Source of the DNA: Caenorhabditis remanei
Lineage: Eukaryota; Nematoda; Chromadorea; Rhabditida; Rhabditidae
Length of the DNA stretch: 64,000 nucleotides
Direction: 5' to 3'
NCBI RefSeq assembly: GCF_010183535.1
Contig: NC_071332.1
Location: 16,678,001-16,742,000, forward strand
In this document: positions 1-11,421 of the stretch, piece after piece
Numbering within the stretch: position 1 is the stretch's first letter
Layout of the letters: each line of letters opens with the position of its first letter
Program-made: the position numbers and the translations under genes
Notes under the pieces: model-generated
What the model was told of the DNA's origin: nothing
The model's database searches: none
The model's input: the letters and a program-made list of their open reading frames with translations, nothing else

Positions 1-2243
1 ACACTATGGCTAAATAATGAGCTGAGAATATTAATTGTTGGGGTAATTTAATATTTGCTTGAAATGTGTTGAAAGTGGGATTGTGGCTAGAATTTCAGAT
101 CAAAGAGAAGAAAACGGGTTTTCTACTGATATTAAAAAATTTCGCCATTTAGAAAAAATCTAATAAAAGGTAAAAATCATTTTGAAAGGAAACTCCCTAC
201 GGACAAAATCTCAATAATAATTATATGGTCATTAACATATACTACGGGCTTTCTAATGATAGAATCTTTCCACGAATCTCTTACTGCTTATTTGAAAAAA
301 TTGATGAGAACTTACGTGTTCATAATTTTCGGTTATTCACATTGATGACAACTTATGTGTTCATAATTTTTGGTTATTCACATTTCGCACTTATTTGTAT
401 CGATACGTGATGCATCCTTCGGTATCGAGCATGTCGTTGATCGGTTGCAATGTGCCTTCTGCTGGATGTATCTATCAGTTTTTACCTTGAAATTAAGAGT
501 TGAGAAAGGGCATAGAAAAAGCCAAAATGGCTGATAATGTCAATTAGAAACAAAGAGAGCTCAAAAAGAAATGACTGCTCAGTGACGGAGTGAAAGGGAC
601 AACTGATTGTATTCCATCCGTCCAACCTCATATCTTCAGGGGGCGGGGCATATGCACTGTATACGGTCAGATTTCTCAAGAAGATAACATGGCAGGTGGT
701 GTTTGTGAAGACAATAGACCGACATCTGTTGTTTATTTGTTTTATTGATTTTTAGGGGTCAGAAGAAAAAAGATTGGGAAAAAGAGGAAACGTGTTTGAA
801 AGAGTGTAAAATCACCATGTATACCGGTAAAACTTCATCTTTCACCTCTCAAGTCTTCAGTTTTGTACCATAACATTTTCTCTGAGCAAATAACACTGGA
901 GTCCTCAATTCCGAGCAGTTGGTGCGCCACAATCATTCAAAGCACTGGTCAGGGAGCGTCTCAATTAAAAGGGCCCTTCTATTACAGGTCTTCCGGTATT
1001 CACCACCTGATTCTTTTTTTTCAAACTTTGCTATCTCTTGAACAAATTTCTCTAGTCTCTGAGTATAAACTTGAAGCTCAAACCTGTATGTATAATATCA
1101 GTAATAACGGAAATTAGATATCTCGAAAAAACCAGATACAATACTCCTCAAAACTTGGGACCTTCTCAAATTTGGGAAAACTTGGAACCTTGAACGGTCG
1201 GATTAGAGGACGCACCTGTTCTTTCCCAGACGACTTCTCTTTTGTTTGATTTGTCACGTTTTTGTTTGACCTCAGCGACCTTCTTCCCCCTGATGCACGC
1301 CCTTTCCCAAGACTACATAAAATAGATAGACACTTTCCTATTGTCTCATTACTGTTAACACAAATCAATTATAGGTAAACAGGTATACGGTATACAGCTG
1401 CACAAATAGGCTTTTTTTCAGAAAATTACAGATTTACCTGGTGACGTCACCCTTTGGGTGTGAAATTCTTCTTGGGAGGGTGGGTCTAAAATTTTCCTTA
1501 CATTCTACTTGCGTCAACAAAAATCGGCAAGTGCGCAAACAAAAACACGCTGAAAGCGCTACACCGCACCTTGCTTTACCGAAAGCGGGGGAGACTGTGG
1601 TGAGTAACAAAGTACTGTAATAACATAGATCGATTAGATCGAATACAGAGTAGCCCAACAACCGGATCTCACTACGACAGAGATTGGAAGATCATCAGAA
1701 GATTACTACAGAGGAAAGAATTTCTGTGGTGACCGTAATATCCTGGCAAATTTTTAAAACTTTTGAAAATAATTATTATACAAAGCAATTGAACCTCCTG
1801 GAATATTCTTGCTTAAAATGTGGAAGTTAATTTCAACAGATTTATTTTCACGATAAGTAGGAGCGATAAAACAACTACCATATGACTGAGAATCTGAAAA
1901 TTAAATTCTGTTGCAGGTATTATCCGAAGTTCGACCATCCCCCTCCCCCCGTACGCCAGATTTGTCAGATAAGATAATGACCAATTCCAAAGCAATTTTT
2001 TGTATGCCTCCTCTCACGTCATCTGATATCTAGAATCTTCGAATATCAGCATCATGTAATCTTTAATAGTTTCTGAGTTCGTATGATCAATGTAAATATA
2101 TTGTTTATATCTTTCTAGCCTACACATCTTTAATTATACACTAATGTTGATGCAAAAAATATCAAGAAGACTTTTTAGTTTTGTCTTTGCACACTGGCCA
2201 CTTTCATTTTTATTCGTTCGTTTTTTTTCATTTGAAGTTTGTC
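1..2243. other. No gene recognised (left edge)
   Basis: About 2.2 kb at the left edge. Only short, unsupported reading frames are present, with no run of membrane segments and no signal peptide followed by plausible splice sites. Around 1430-1680 the sequence is less AT-rich and contains a GTGACGTCAC palindrome, but I cannot attach it to a gene. An exon of a gene lying mostly outside the window cannot be excluded. Confidence 0.4.
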
Positions 2244-3455
2244 ATGTCTCGATTCAACATAAAAACTACTACTACAACTGAAGCGACTACAACTGATGCT
2301 ACTACAACTGAAGCGTTCCAAGAATACGAGCTGCAATATTTCAAGTATGACATAGAAGATGCGGATTACTTTACAAGGAAGTCTAGTGTTGTATATCTTT
2401 TTCTGGCGTTATTCGGTTTGATTCAGAACGTTTTTCACTACTATATTCTTACTCGAAAAGATTTAAAAACAAAATTTATTTTTCAAATAATCAGAATCAT
2501 TTGTGCTTGTGATATAGTGTTATTCTGCGGTACACTTATCTGGAATTATATGGAATATCAAGTACAAAGTCCGTGTAACGGCCCACGTCCCTATACGTAT
2601 CAAGCGATGAGACTGATTATCATGACGCTGCAACCAACTGCTAAAAATATATCTGGTTGTTTAGTTTTGTTGCTCTCCTCTATGCACTTGTTTCCAAACT
2701 TTATTCCATCTACAGTGAATTTCTGGGTGGTTTCTGGATTAGCTGGGTTCAATGCGGCCTGGCAGATATGGTTCTATTCTCATTGGGATATTGTGGAAGC
2801 GGGAAGCTGCCCTGCGGCATTTGAATTTCAGAGTTATGAGTTGAGAACTGACTGCGAGTGGTTGTTCGCTCAGAAAATTACGCATGACTATCTAAAGAGT
2901 GTACCTGTGGTGTTGCACACTATTTCAGTTATAATTCAGTATTGGAATTTTGGGATTCGAAAGAAAAATTTGAATGAGGAGTGAGTAGTTTTCTCTTGTA
3001 TTATAAGAATTTCAAAGGTTTTTGTTATTTTCAGAAAAACAATCTTGGTGTATCTTTTCTCATTGAGTTTTCTAACATCTGAATATATTGATGAATCTAT
3101 TGTTCTATTCGATCATGTTCTCCTGGAACCTTATTATTTGATTCAGTAACCCCATCACCCAAAATTTTGTGTTTTCATACATTTCTCTATTCCAGACAAT
3201 ACTTTATTCGCTATCGAATCATAGCTAAAACTATCCTGACCATGGTCTATACCACTCATTGCTTTATATGTTTTGTGACGTCATCGGATTACTTGGCAGC
3301 TGTCAGAAAGTTTGCGAGGAGATGGAGAAGGAAGGAGGATTCGGTAAGAATAGATATTATAGAATTATTGTTTTTTTTTGTTGCAGAAGACAATTCAAGT
3401 GGATGTTCCGACAGCGTCTCTCACTAGAATTTCAACAAATATTGAAGCGTCTTGA
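2244..3455 (+). CDS. srw-type serpentine chemoreceptor, 4 exons
   Basis: Predicted seven-transmembrane GPCR of nematode class W (srw), which resembles peptide-receptor GPCRs. Exons as read: 2244-2980, 3035-3145, 3196-3343 and 3387-3455; all junctions stay in frame and give about 354 residues, a normal srw length. The start at 2244 (MSRFN) is chosen because the paralogue at 42335-43497 begins the same way. A Thr-rich stretch (residues about 7-24) precedes a Tyr/Asp/Glu-rich segment. TM1 is followed by the family-type NVFHYYILTRK motif, and the third exon carries THCFICFVTSSDY, matching the TM7 end of other srw genes. The usual srw RRxS...IR...FPMS region is weak here (SSMHLFPNFIPS), so this is a divergent member. 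Intact as read; ligand and expressing cell are unknown. Confidence 0.8.
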
Positions 3456-3790
3456 GAGGTTTCTGATCTTTATTTCATTTCTTGTCATTTGTGTTTTGGG
3501 TGTAATAGAGTGATTTACACTACGCTCCCAGATTCTTTTTACACATTTATTGAGGATACATAAATATTTGACAAACAACAAAAAAACTGAAAAAGGAACA
3601 ATCTTTCGGTATATATCGATTGGAAATCTGTTGTGGAAAAGTTGAAAAAAAAAACAAAATTCAACCGATTGTGCCCAATGAAAACATGAGTTTTTATTTT
3701 TCAGTTGTTTCTAAAAATGTATAAAGTACTTCACAGTAAGCACTTGGCACCATTCATTATTTAATTTAGTATATATTTGGAACAAGTAAC

Positions 3791-4007
3791 CATACTTGCA
3801 AAGGGAAAAATTGCCAAAAAGCGCAAAAATGTCCAAAAAAGCCATTCTAGGCCGGCCCGCAACACAATAACAAATAGCCGTCCGGCTCGCAGTGGGTCAC
3901 GGAGATAGAACTCGCCGAGATCTACATTTTGGTATATTTTTCAGATCATAATATTGAGTTTAAAGCGAGTTACGCGCCGGCCCGTGTCGGCCCGGTTTGC
4001 AAGTATG
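3791..4007. mobile_element. hAT-like MITE, 217 bp, 8-bp target duplication
   Basis: Terminal inverted repeats CATACTTGCAAA (3791-3802) and TTTGCAAGTATG (3996-4007) are perfect complements. They are flanked by the direct repeat CAAGTAAC at 3783-3790 and 4008-4015. An 8-bp target duplication with short inverted ends is the hAT-superfamily pattern. Subterminal GGCCGGCCCG-type blocks relate it to the element nested at 7833-8199. No coding capacity. The rest of the 3456-4288 interval holds A/T-rich sequence with no gene seen. Confidence 0.75.
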
Positions 4008-4288
4008 CAAGTAACATAAAACATATTTAATTTAAAATTACAACTTGAGAAAAATAATCTTGCTCAATATCAGCTTGTTGCTACGTGGCCGAATCCCAGA
4101 AATGAAATATATTTTCTGATTTATTTAACATCAACTGTGACATAACAAAAACATCTGTTTTGTTTATAGTCTAAGGAACTGAAATGTCATATAAAAACAG
4201 GTGATTTAGATTTTTACTCATACTAGTCAAAGACAATTTTTAGGCGCTTTACAACACATTCTTAACTAGTTTTATTAAATTGAAAGAT

Positions 4289-6670
4289 ATGGGTCTACCT
4301 CCTCTTATTCCCATTTTGATGTATCTTATTACATATATGTTGGCCTATCCATTGCTCATTTTTTTCACCGTAATGATAATTGTATCCTTTCCATTTTATG
4401 TCATTGTTTTCAACAAGAATCGTGAGAATGAGAAAACGGTAAGTAAATACATATGTCTGGAGCTAGCTGGGGGACACGACATTAAAATTGTTTTCAGCTC
4501 CCGTTCTACCCAATTATTCGCCAGTTTTATTTTCTTTCTTGTTACAGTTTAAGACACACTCTCTGTGAAACTCGAGCATGGCAGTGTACAGAAAAAAGTC
4601 AAACCGGTTTTCATGGGTCGGTATTGTGCATAGTGAGTACCCAGACAACTAATAAGACATTGGTCCATATTTCATTTGGCTCCGCCCCCTACCGTCTAAA
4701 ATAGCCCCTAAGGGAAGTAAAAATTCTAAAAAAAAATCTGAAAGTTTTTTCGATTAAATTTTAACGGGAACGAATAAAAACCGTTATTTTAAGCACTTTT
4801 TGTGTTCATACCATATTTTTAGAACCTCATTTTCACCGAGAAAAAATGTCATTTTTGTAAAATTTTCTGGTTTTTTTCAAACTTTTGTTTATATCTCAAA
4901 AATCTTACGTTACGGGAGATGAGATCTTTTCAGATTCGAAATCTACATAAAATTTGGAGTATTATAAGCAGTGTCCGGTCAAAAATCTCGGGACACCTAT
5001 TTTTGCTACAGAGCAAAATATGCGATTTTTTGAAGAATTTCAACGTATCCCTACTCATGAAGCAAAAATTCAATGTCGCCAAATCGTTTGAGATTTTGTC
5101 AGAATACTACACCATACGTGATCTATTCATTCCCAAAATTTCAGCTCATTCGGCTTGATCCCCGCCTCTCGAAGTTGTTGGAATTTTTTTCGGTTGGAAC
5201 ACTGAAAACTGACATAGTGATTTTCAAAAAAGCTGCGGATTGAACCAGATGAGCTGAAACTTTGGGAATGAATAGATCACGTATGGTGTAGTATTCTGAC
5301 AAAATCTCAAACGATTTGGCGACATTGAATTTTTGCTTCATGAGTAGGGATACGTTGAAATTCTTCAAAAAATCGCATATTTTGCTCTGTAGCAAAAATA
5401 GGTGTCCCGAGATTTTTGACCGGACACTGCTTATAATACTCCAAATTTTATGTAGATTTCGAATCTGAAAAGATCTCATCTCCCGTAACGTAAGATTTTT
5501 GAGATATAAACAAAAGTTTGAAAAAAACCAGAAAATTTTACAAAAATGACATTTTTTCTCGGTGAAAATGAGGTTCTAAAAATATGGTATGAACACAAAA
5601 AGTGCTTAAAATAACGGTTTTTATTCGTTCCCGTTAAAATTTAATCGAAAAAACTTTCAGATTTTTTTTTAGAATTTTTGCTTCCCTTAGGGGCTATTTT
5701 AGACGGTAGGGGGCGGAGCCAAATGAAATATGGACCAATGTGTTATTAGTTGTCTGGGTACTCACTATGCACAATACCGACCCATGAAAACCGGTTTGAC
5801 TTTTTTCTGTACAGTGGGCAACAGCTCGGTGCTCGAGTTTCACAGAGAATGTGTCTTAATTATTATGATTCTTTGTTGGCTTGCTGTTTATACAAATGTA
5901 GGTTTAGTTGTTTGGGAGCTTAGTCTGTATATGATTAGTAAACATACGTATCGTACTCGTAAAATAATATAAATGTTTGTTCGCTAGACAATTTTTGTTC
6001 ATGTGAATATCTCAGCAAAATTTTCAGAGACTACGAGGTTTCTTCATTCATAGGAAGGCAGGTTTGTATAATCGGTTACTTGACAACGACTTTCGCATCG
6101 CCCATATTCAATTTTCTGTTGATTTTATTAGCAGTTCAAAGATTTCTCCTTTATTTTGTGGATGACTCGGAGAGATATTTGAAACTTGGTTCGAAACGTT
6201 GGACTATATTGTTTGCCTTTGTTTATTTTTTCCTAGTCACTGCGAATTGGGTTAATCGATTGCCTAAAATTATTATTATTTATTCGCTTGAGTTTACTTT
6301 GAATCCTGAAAACCTGTTACAAGCGAAGAATACTACAAATGATACATACTTTCCCGATTTATCAATTTCAAATACTCTTGATAACACACTAATGTACTTG
6401 AATTTCACTCTGGATGTTCTAGCAGGTTTATCAGTATTTTTGTATTTTCCAATGTATAGAAGTATTCGAAATCTGGCTCATCTTCCTTCTATAATCCAAT
6501 CTCAGCCAGAAAAATACATCTCATATCAAGCAGTCTTCATTTCAACTATCAAATTGGTAAGTTTTTTTTATTAAGTTGTGTAAACTAAAATAATTGTGAA
6601 TAGAAATAAGCATGTTCATAATTTCATTGAGAAATCCTTTCATACTTTTTCATTTCATATCACCTGGCTT
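4289..6670 (+). pseudogene. srz-type chemoreceptor, split by a transposon and 3'-truncated (copy A)
   Basis: Exon 1 (4289-4438) encodes two hydrophobic stretches ending in FNKNRENEKT. Exon 2 starts at 4498 (LPFYPIIRQFYF) and is interrupted at 4549-4552 by a 1.3-kb palindromic element; it resumes at 5856. Exon 3 (6028-6556) encodes the srz-like ILLAVQRFLLYF segment and two further membrane spans. The next exon stops abruptly at 6670, where sequence matching the copy at 57817-58999 jumps 738 bp into an antisense sri fragment. The C-terminal third is therefore gone. Class Z is my best assignment from remembered motifs; sru is the alternative. The gene cannot make a full receptor. Confidence 0.75.
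4553..5855. mobile_element. Palindromic TTAA-target element, 1303 bp
   Basis: A near-perfect fold-back: the sequence from 4553 inward is the reverse complement of the sequence from 5855 inward, with termini GACACACTCTCTGTGAAACT and its near-complement (one mismatch near the tip). TTAA flanks both ends (4549-4552 and 5856-5859). The paralogous site at about 57867-57876 carries a single TTAA and no insert, so the boundaries are certain. TTAA duplications are typical of piggyBac-like and PALTTAA-type palindromic elements in Caenorhabditis. The mirrored reading frames at 4919-5158 and 5141-5479 are the two arms read on opposite strands, not a gene. Centre near 5200. Non-autonomous. Confidence 0.9.
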
Positions 6671-7092
6671 ACTAGAAAATTGGAAGTTGATCTCGGTCCC
6701 AAGACACTATGTTGTTGACGTGTTCTGAAGTATTTTTTTTATTACATTACAAAAATTAATGCCCTGATTCATTCAAAAATAAGAGACACTGTTAATTACT
6801 TACTCCGGTAAATACTTCGTGATGTATTCTCGGAAAGGTGCGAAAAAGATCATCAAAGAAACAATATTAAGTGATGAATGACTTGAAAACCATACAAGAC
6901 ACACGTGAGGTGAGAGTTGTATATATTCAAAATCTAACGCAAATCCAATGATATTCAGAATAACTGGAAGAAAACAAAGTGCAGATGTTGCGTTTTGTAT
7001 CATTAGATTTCTGAGTGCTTCTTTATGTCGTTGGTAGTGTTGAGCAGATATTTTCAATTTCAGGTTTTGCATGATTTGGAAAATATCAAATA
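6671..7092 (-). pseudogene. sri 3'-end fragment (copy A)
   Basis: Antisense remnant of a class I (sri) receptor. It encodes FDIFQIMQNLKLKISAQ through HSSLNIVSLMIFFAPFREY and the final exon, matching the 3' half of the sri gene at 14372-14804 on the other strand. It is cut on one side by the deletion junction at 6670/6671 and on the other by the Helitron at 7093. No 5' exons are present, so it is not functional. A sister fragment without the Helitron lies at 59423-59844. Confidence 0.8.
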
Positions 7093-7832
7093 CCAGTCGG
7101 TTCACGTCGCCTAACGGCGACTAAACCTCCTTTTCTACACCACCTTTCCGGTTGTTACAGCGCCTGCGGCGCTTCCCAAACGGTTGAGACTTTAGAGGTT
7201 TCAGAATTCTTCTCTAATTCTGGATCGTATAACTTATTCACTTGTTGGTAGTTTTTGTTAGCTAAGCAGCCCGTTCCGGTAGAGAACAAATAAAACATCT
7301 GTTTTTCTGATAATATTTGGACAAATTTTCTCAATGACATTTTTCCTGTGGAAAATGAAATTCAGTATGAGCGGTTTCTTCACTTCTAGAATTTGTTTCT
7401 TTTTTGAAGGTAACCGAGCTACGACAAAGTTCCTTATTCACAAATCACCATCACTTCTTGACCATTTTGCTTGAATTTGTTCTACTATTTTTTTTCTCTG
7501 TTTGAACATATTTTTCTGAAGCTTAGGAATGTGGAGACTTTCCTATTCATATATTCAAAAAATGCGCTTAAAATATCTTTTTGAGTTTTTGACTGATCGG
7601 CGGCGATATCGCCTCCCTCCCCAAAACCTTTCAAGATGTTTTCCATATACACAGAAATCTTCTTCATAGTCTGGTTTGATCCAAAATGTTCTGCTTTCTG
7701 AATTTTAACTATTCGGCGGCGATGCCGCCTCTCTTCTCTGGATTACTTCAAAACTATTTTGCATACTTCTACATAAGTTAAAAAGTTGAAGTACCCTTTT
7801 ATTCAATCTATTTTGATTCCAACCCTCATTTA

Positions 7833-8199
7833 CAGACTTGCAAGATTCCGGGCCGGCCCGCCGGCCCGGCCCGGCCCGGCCCGGTCGGCCCGGATTTGAA
7901 TTTTTGAACTTTTTTCACTACAATTTTTTGTCCAAAAATTTATTTTCTGAAAATTTTTCATATTTTTCCTCAAGTATATTTTTCAAAAACCTTCGAAGCC
8001 TACAAAAATTGTTTTTAAAAAATATTTTTCAAAAAAAATCGGGAAATTTTCGAAAAAAAAAATTGAATTTTTTTCAGTACTGAACTTCCGGGCCGACCGG
8101 GCCGGGCCGGGCCACGGGCCGGGCCGGGCCGGGCCGGGCCCTGGAAGTTTTCATTCCGGCCCGGCCCGGCCCGGCCCGGCCCGGCCCGTTGCAAGTCTG
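7833..8199. mobile_element. hAT-like MITE nested in the Helitron
   Basis: Inverted ends CAGACTTGCAA (7833-7843) and TTGCAAGTCTG (8189-8199) with an 8-bp duplication CTCATTTA on both sides (7825-7832, 8200-8207). Arms are built from reiterated GGCCC/GGGCC. The other Helitron copy has a single, uninterrupted version of this site near 48620-48650, which confirms the insertion. Same family as 3791-4007. No gene inside. Confidence 0.85.
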
Positions 8200-8677
8200 C
8201 TCATTTATACCTGAAAGCGCTCCACAAAAGTTGGCAAATTCTTAAAGATCTTCAATGAAATGCACTTTATGTACAGGGTGTGGTATAAATAGTGATATAC
8301 GCAAAAAACGTTACAACTTTTTTCAAAAACTTCAAAACATATTTTCCTTTTGACAAAAAATGTAATCTTTTTGAGTTTTTGACTGATCGGCGGCGATGCC
8401 GCCTCCCTTCCCCAAGAAGATGCGGACGGAAGTATTATGGATAAGTCAGTTTCTGACTCGGCGTTTGCAGGATCGTAATTTTTGAACACTTTGAAAGTTG
8501 GAACTCAATCACTCATTATGGCAGAATTGTAGCGGTGTCAACAGTGGAAAAAAAACTGGTGCAGATACCCACGTAACCCTTTTTATCTATGAAATCCTGA
8601 CTGTAACGACGTTATTTACAACTTTCATATACTGGATGACTATGTTCCTATCAAAACAAAAAACCAAAAAACATTTC

Positions 8678-8740
8678 CGACCTAGCGGGAACGAACTCAC
8701 CACCCCGTGCGTAAGAGTCATCTGCGTAGACCGCAACACC
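8678..8740 (-). other. Degenerate tRNA-like block inside the Helitron
   Basis: On the minus strand the block reads CGGTCTACGCAGATGACTC, then TTACGCACGGGG, then GAGTTCGTTCCCGC. The spacing and sequence resemble the D-arm end, a Lys-like anticodon arm and a B-box/T-arm of a tRNA, but the stems do not pair well. The same block occurs at 49131-49193 in the second Helitron. I read it as tRNA- or SINE-derived sequence, not a working tRNA. Confidence 0.35.
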
Positions 8741-9277
8741 AAATACGCGCGGCCGGACGCTCTCGAGAGTGCAGTCAAGAAACACCGAGTCAGTAGTGTT
8801 AGGCTGATATTTTGAGCTTTCTACCACCCTGTCGGGACACACCTTTTCTCAACGCTTTTTACCGTTGAAATCGTCATCGTCTCCAGAAGACGTCAAAACA
8901 GACATTTTTGAAAAAAGAAAAATTCGGGCATCAACTAAGACACATTTCCAATACATCTATCCAGGTTTCATAAAAATCGGCCCACTACGAAGGGAGTTAT
9001 GGCTGGCGACAAACAAATACACAAACGGATCTGTTGAATATTATTAGTAAAGATTATGAAATTTAAAAAAGATATGTTAATCGACAACGCAGTTATACAA
9101 ACAAATATTCCTGAATTTTTCCCTCTCTGAAGGGCTAACTACTGCTGGATTTTGTCTAGCCAAAACTGTTTGAACCTCAACTCTCCATCAAAAATCAAGA
9201 ACATTTATCTAAAAAATATTTACAAAAAAATAATAAAAACCACCAGTCCAGACATCAGAAGAAAATTTGATTAGCTA

Positions 9278-11360
9278 TTACGCAGGTGCAACTGAAACTT
9301 GTGTTCTCTGAGTAACTCTGCTATTACTTGGTTGAGTCGAACCACTTGCTGTCACTCGGATCTAAAACAAAAACTTATTGTTGTAATCTATTTTAGATCA
9401 ACTTACTGTATTGGTGTGCTTCTTTGAGTTGCTCAAAAAGGGAAACGTCGAAGTCACGGCATTTTGATATTGAGTTGATACGGCCAGACTAATGAAACAA
9501 TGGCTCACGGTGTTCAGTGTTACAAATATATCCAGGAGTCCTTGGAGAAAGTAAAAAAAAGATCTGAAAATGTTGAAAATAGAGTTTTCGTTGTGAAATA
9601 TAGAACAAACAATATTTCTGCATATTCATCATAATTTTGCATGAAGCAAAACGAAACAAAGTTCAAAATTCCATAGGACCCTTCAGATAACATGGATGAC
9701 ACTGTCATTAACATGATAACAGTAGTGGTGTTGTCTGATTTGGCACTGAAAAAGAAAACTACACAGATTACCGTAACACCTGTAATAGAAACGTTCCTTT
9801 ATTAGAGGTGCCCTTCTAATACATAGAGGCGCACACTGAGAAGCGGTTTGAATTATAGTGGCACACTTTCTGATAGAAGCGCACCCTCAATATGTTTTGA
9901 AAATTAAACTTACTTTTCCTTTTGCCTTCCATTACTCATTAGCCTTTTTCTAGATTTTTGAGCATTTCTGATTTCTATAACCAATAAAAACGTGAGAATA
10001 GGAAGTAATATTGCTGGTAATAATTGAGTTAGTGCTCCAGCAACGTTATAAATAAAAGCAGGAGTTTCAGGATTCTTATTATCATCGCTGAGAGATAACT
10101 GATAACTAGGTACACTGAAGTTCGATGGGTATCCACATCTTCAACAATAGTAAAGTAGCATTCAAGAGACAAGGGCAAGAAGACCATGTTACACATCGGC
10201 CAAACTGATTCAATCCGTTTGCTATTTCACACAGTGTATCTGGAAATAGGCTCCGCCTCTTTTCATCTACTAAAATTATCGATTAAATTTTTTTTTAAAT
10301 TTCTTTAGTTTTTGAGATAATGCTATTTTTCTTTAGAAATAAGTTTTTAAGGGTTTTGAAGCATATTTGTAGGTGACCTCAAATTTGTAGCTCCTATGCA
10401 CCATAGTGAAAAACTACTTTTTTGTTAAAAAAATACCGATTTTCCTTGGTTTCTCCAATTTTTGAGGATGTCGGAGTACAGCGGGGTGACGAGATAATAG
10501 CAAAATAAACATTCTTGATACACTGGCTTTATAAAATAACATGTGCCTTGGCTGGCTCGCGGTGAATAACTTCGATTTTTGAGCAAAGTTTGAGACTGAG
10601 TCGAAAACTCAATATCAAAAGGGGTGGAGCCTATTTTCAGACACTATTTTTTACTCAGTCTCCCCGTGGTATTCATCATGTAGAAGAGCAAACGAATTGG
10701 ATCAGTTTGGCCGATTGGTAACATGACCTGTGCGCCAATGGTCAAACCACTCATAATCCGCACTCACTTCTTAGGAAAAACAATTATTTCTGTAACTTCC
10801 AAACTGAATCGGATCCAATAAATAAACTCGATGAGGAAGTTAGGGATGAAAAGGATTGCTAAAGTTACGAGAGCACCATGAGGAGCCGATAAGAAGTCAA
10901 ATTTGGAGTTCATTGCGTTTTTAACAATTAGAAATCGGAATAAAGCCATTGCACTAGCTATCCAAACGGATGATGGTCGTACAAAATTTCTTGTACAGTT
11001 GAACAGAATACTGCACAGCTGAAACAAGTAGCTATCCGGAATTCTGCTGAAAATAGACCGCAAATAAGAACTGTGAGGTTTCAAAACTTACCACTTAGGA
11101 TTATCGGCTTCAGGAATCCACGTTGTCACTTTTATCCAGATAATATCATGCATAACAGAAACGTCACACGCCGCTATTCCAATCATCAAAATATTTATAG
11201 AACTTGAACGCATTGGTTTTCTGGTTAGTATAATCAAATGAAACAAGTTAACTAGCAAACTGAAAAACGCAAAAATATGTCGATGAGCAATGAGGAAGTT
11301 CAATATTTGTTCTGGAACAGTGAACTCGTAATCAAGAGCAGAATAGTCTAAGTCATCCAT
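9278..11360 (-). CDS. srw-type serpentine chemoreceptor, 6 exons (copy A)
   Basis: Class W GPCR. Exons on the minus strand as read: 11360-11092, about 11048-10768, 10138-9914, 9745-9611, 9563-9407 and 9361-9278. The start gives an acidic, Tyr-containing N-terminus (MDDLDYSALDYEF). TM1-TM2 carries NLFHLIILTRKPMRSSSINI and IGIAACD, hallmarks of the class. Exon 3 begins with the conserved CGYPS of the second extracellular loop and continues into LLPILTFLLVIEIRNAQKSR (TM5 and loop 3). Exon 5 encodes LNTVSHCFISLAVSTQYQ, the family-type TM7 end. No breaks seen. A second near-identical gene is at 60068-62133. A small transposon lies in intron 2. An upstream E-box is listed separately. Confidence 0.87.
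10186..10724. mobile_element. Inverted-repeat element in srw intron 2 (copy A), 539 bp
   Basis: Imperfect inverted ends: ATGTTAC followed by a shared CGGCCAAACTGAT core, mirrored at 10724. GACC occurs on both sides (10182-10185, 10725-10728) and may be a 4-bp target duplication. The same element is present in the paralogue at 60976-61519, so insertion predates the block duplication. No coding potential. Superfamily not assigned. Confidence 0.6.
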
Positions 11361-11415
11361 AAAAGCTCACAAATGAAGTGGTGTGGCATGTTCACATGTG
11401 TGTGTTATGGGAGAA

Positions 11416-11421
11416 CAGGTG
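11416..11421 (-). promoter_or_regulatory. E-box CACCTG upstream of srw
   Basis: On the coding strand this reads CTGCACCTGTT, 56 bp before the start codon at 11360. E-boxes of form WWYCACSTGYY are known upstream of several Caenorhabditis chemoreceptor families. The same core is kept at about the same distance in the paralogue (62192-62197) and in two sri genes (22206-22211, 28726-28731). Function is inferred. Confidence 0.5.

Larger units (their letters stand above)
7093..9053 (-). mobile_element. Non-autonomous Helitron, 1961 bp (copy 1)
   Basis: Read on the minus strand it begins TCTTTACTAAT and ends with the hairpin GTCGCC-GTTA-GGCGAC, nine bases, then CTGG. A 5' TC, a 3' CTRR and a hairpin about 10 nt from the 3' end are the Helitron signature. 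It sits between A and T with no target duplication; the empty site is seen intact at 59844/59845. The second copy at 47933-49495 has the same ends and a different A|T target. No Rep/helicase coding region is visible, so it would need a partner in trans. Internal features: repeated GGCGGCGATGCCGCC hairpins, a tRNA-like block and a nested hAT-like MITE. Confidence 0.88.

Noticed and set aside
4919..5479. Two long reading frames with almost the same protein on opposite strands
   Set aside because: They are the two arms of the TTAA palindrome read in mirror image. No conserved domain, and the empty paralogous site shows the DNA is an insertion.
7838..8083. Frame starting with a Gly/Pro/Arg-rich stretch
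   Set aside because: Produced by the GGCCC reiterations of the nested MITE.
7093..9053. Tc1/mariner or other TIR element at the insertion in block A
   Set aside because: Ends are not inverted repeats and there is no target duplication. The TC/hairpin/CTGG structure and A|T target fit a Helitron better.
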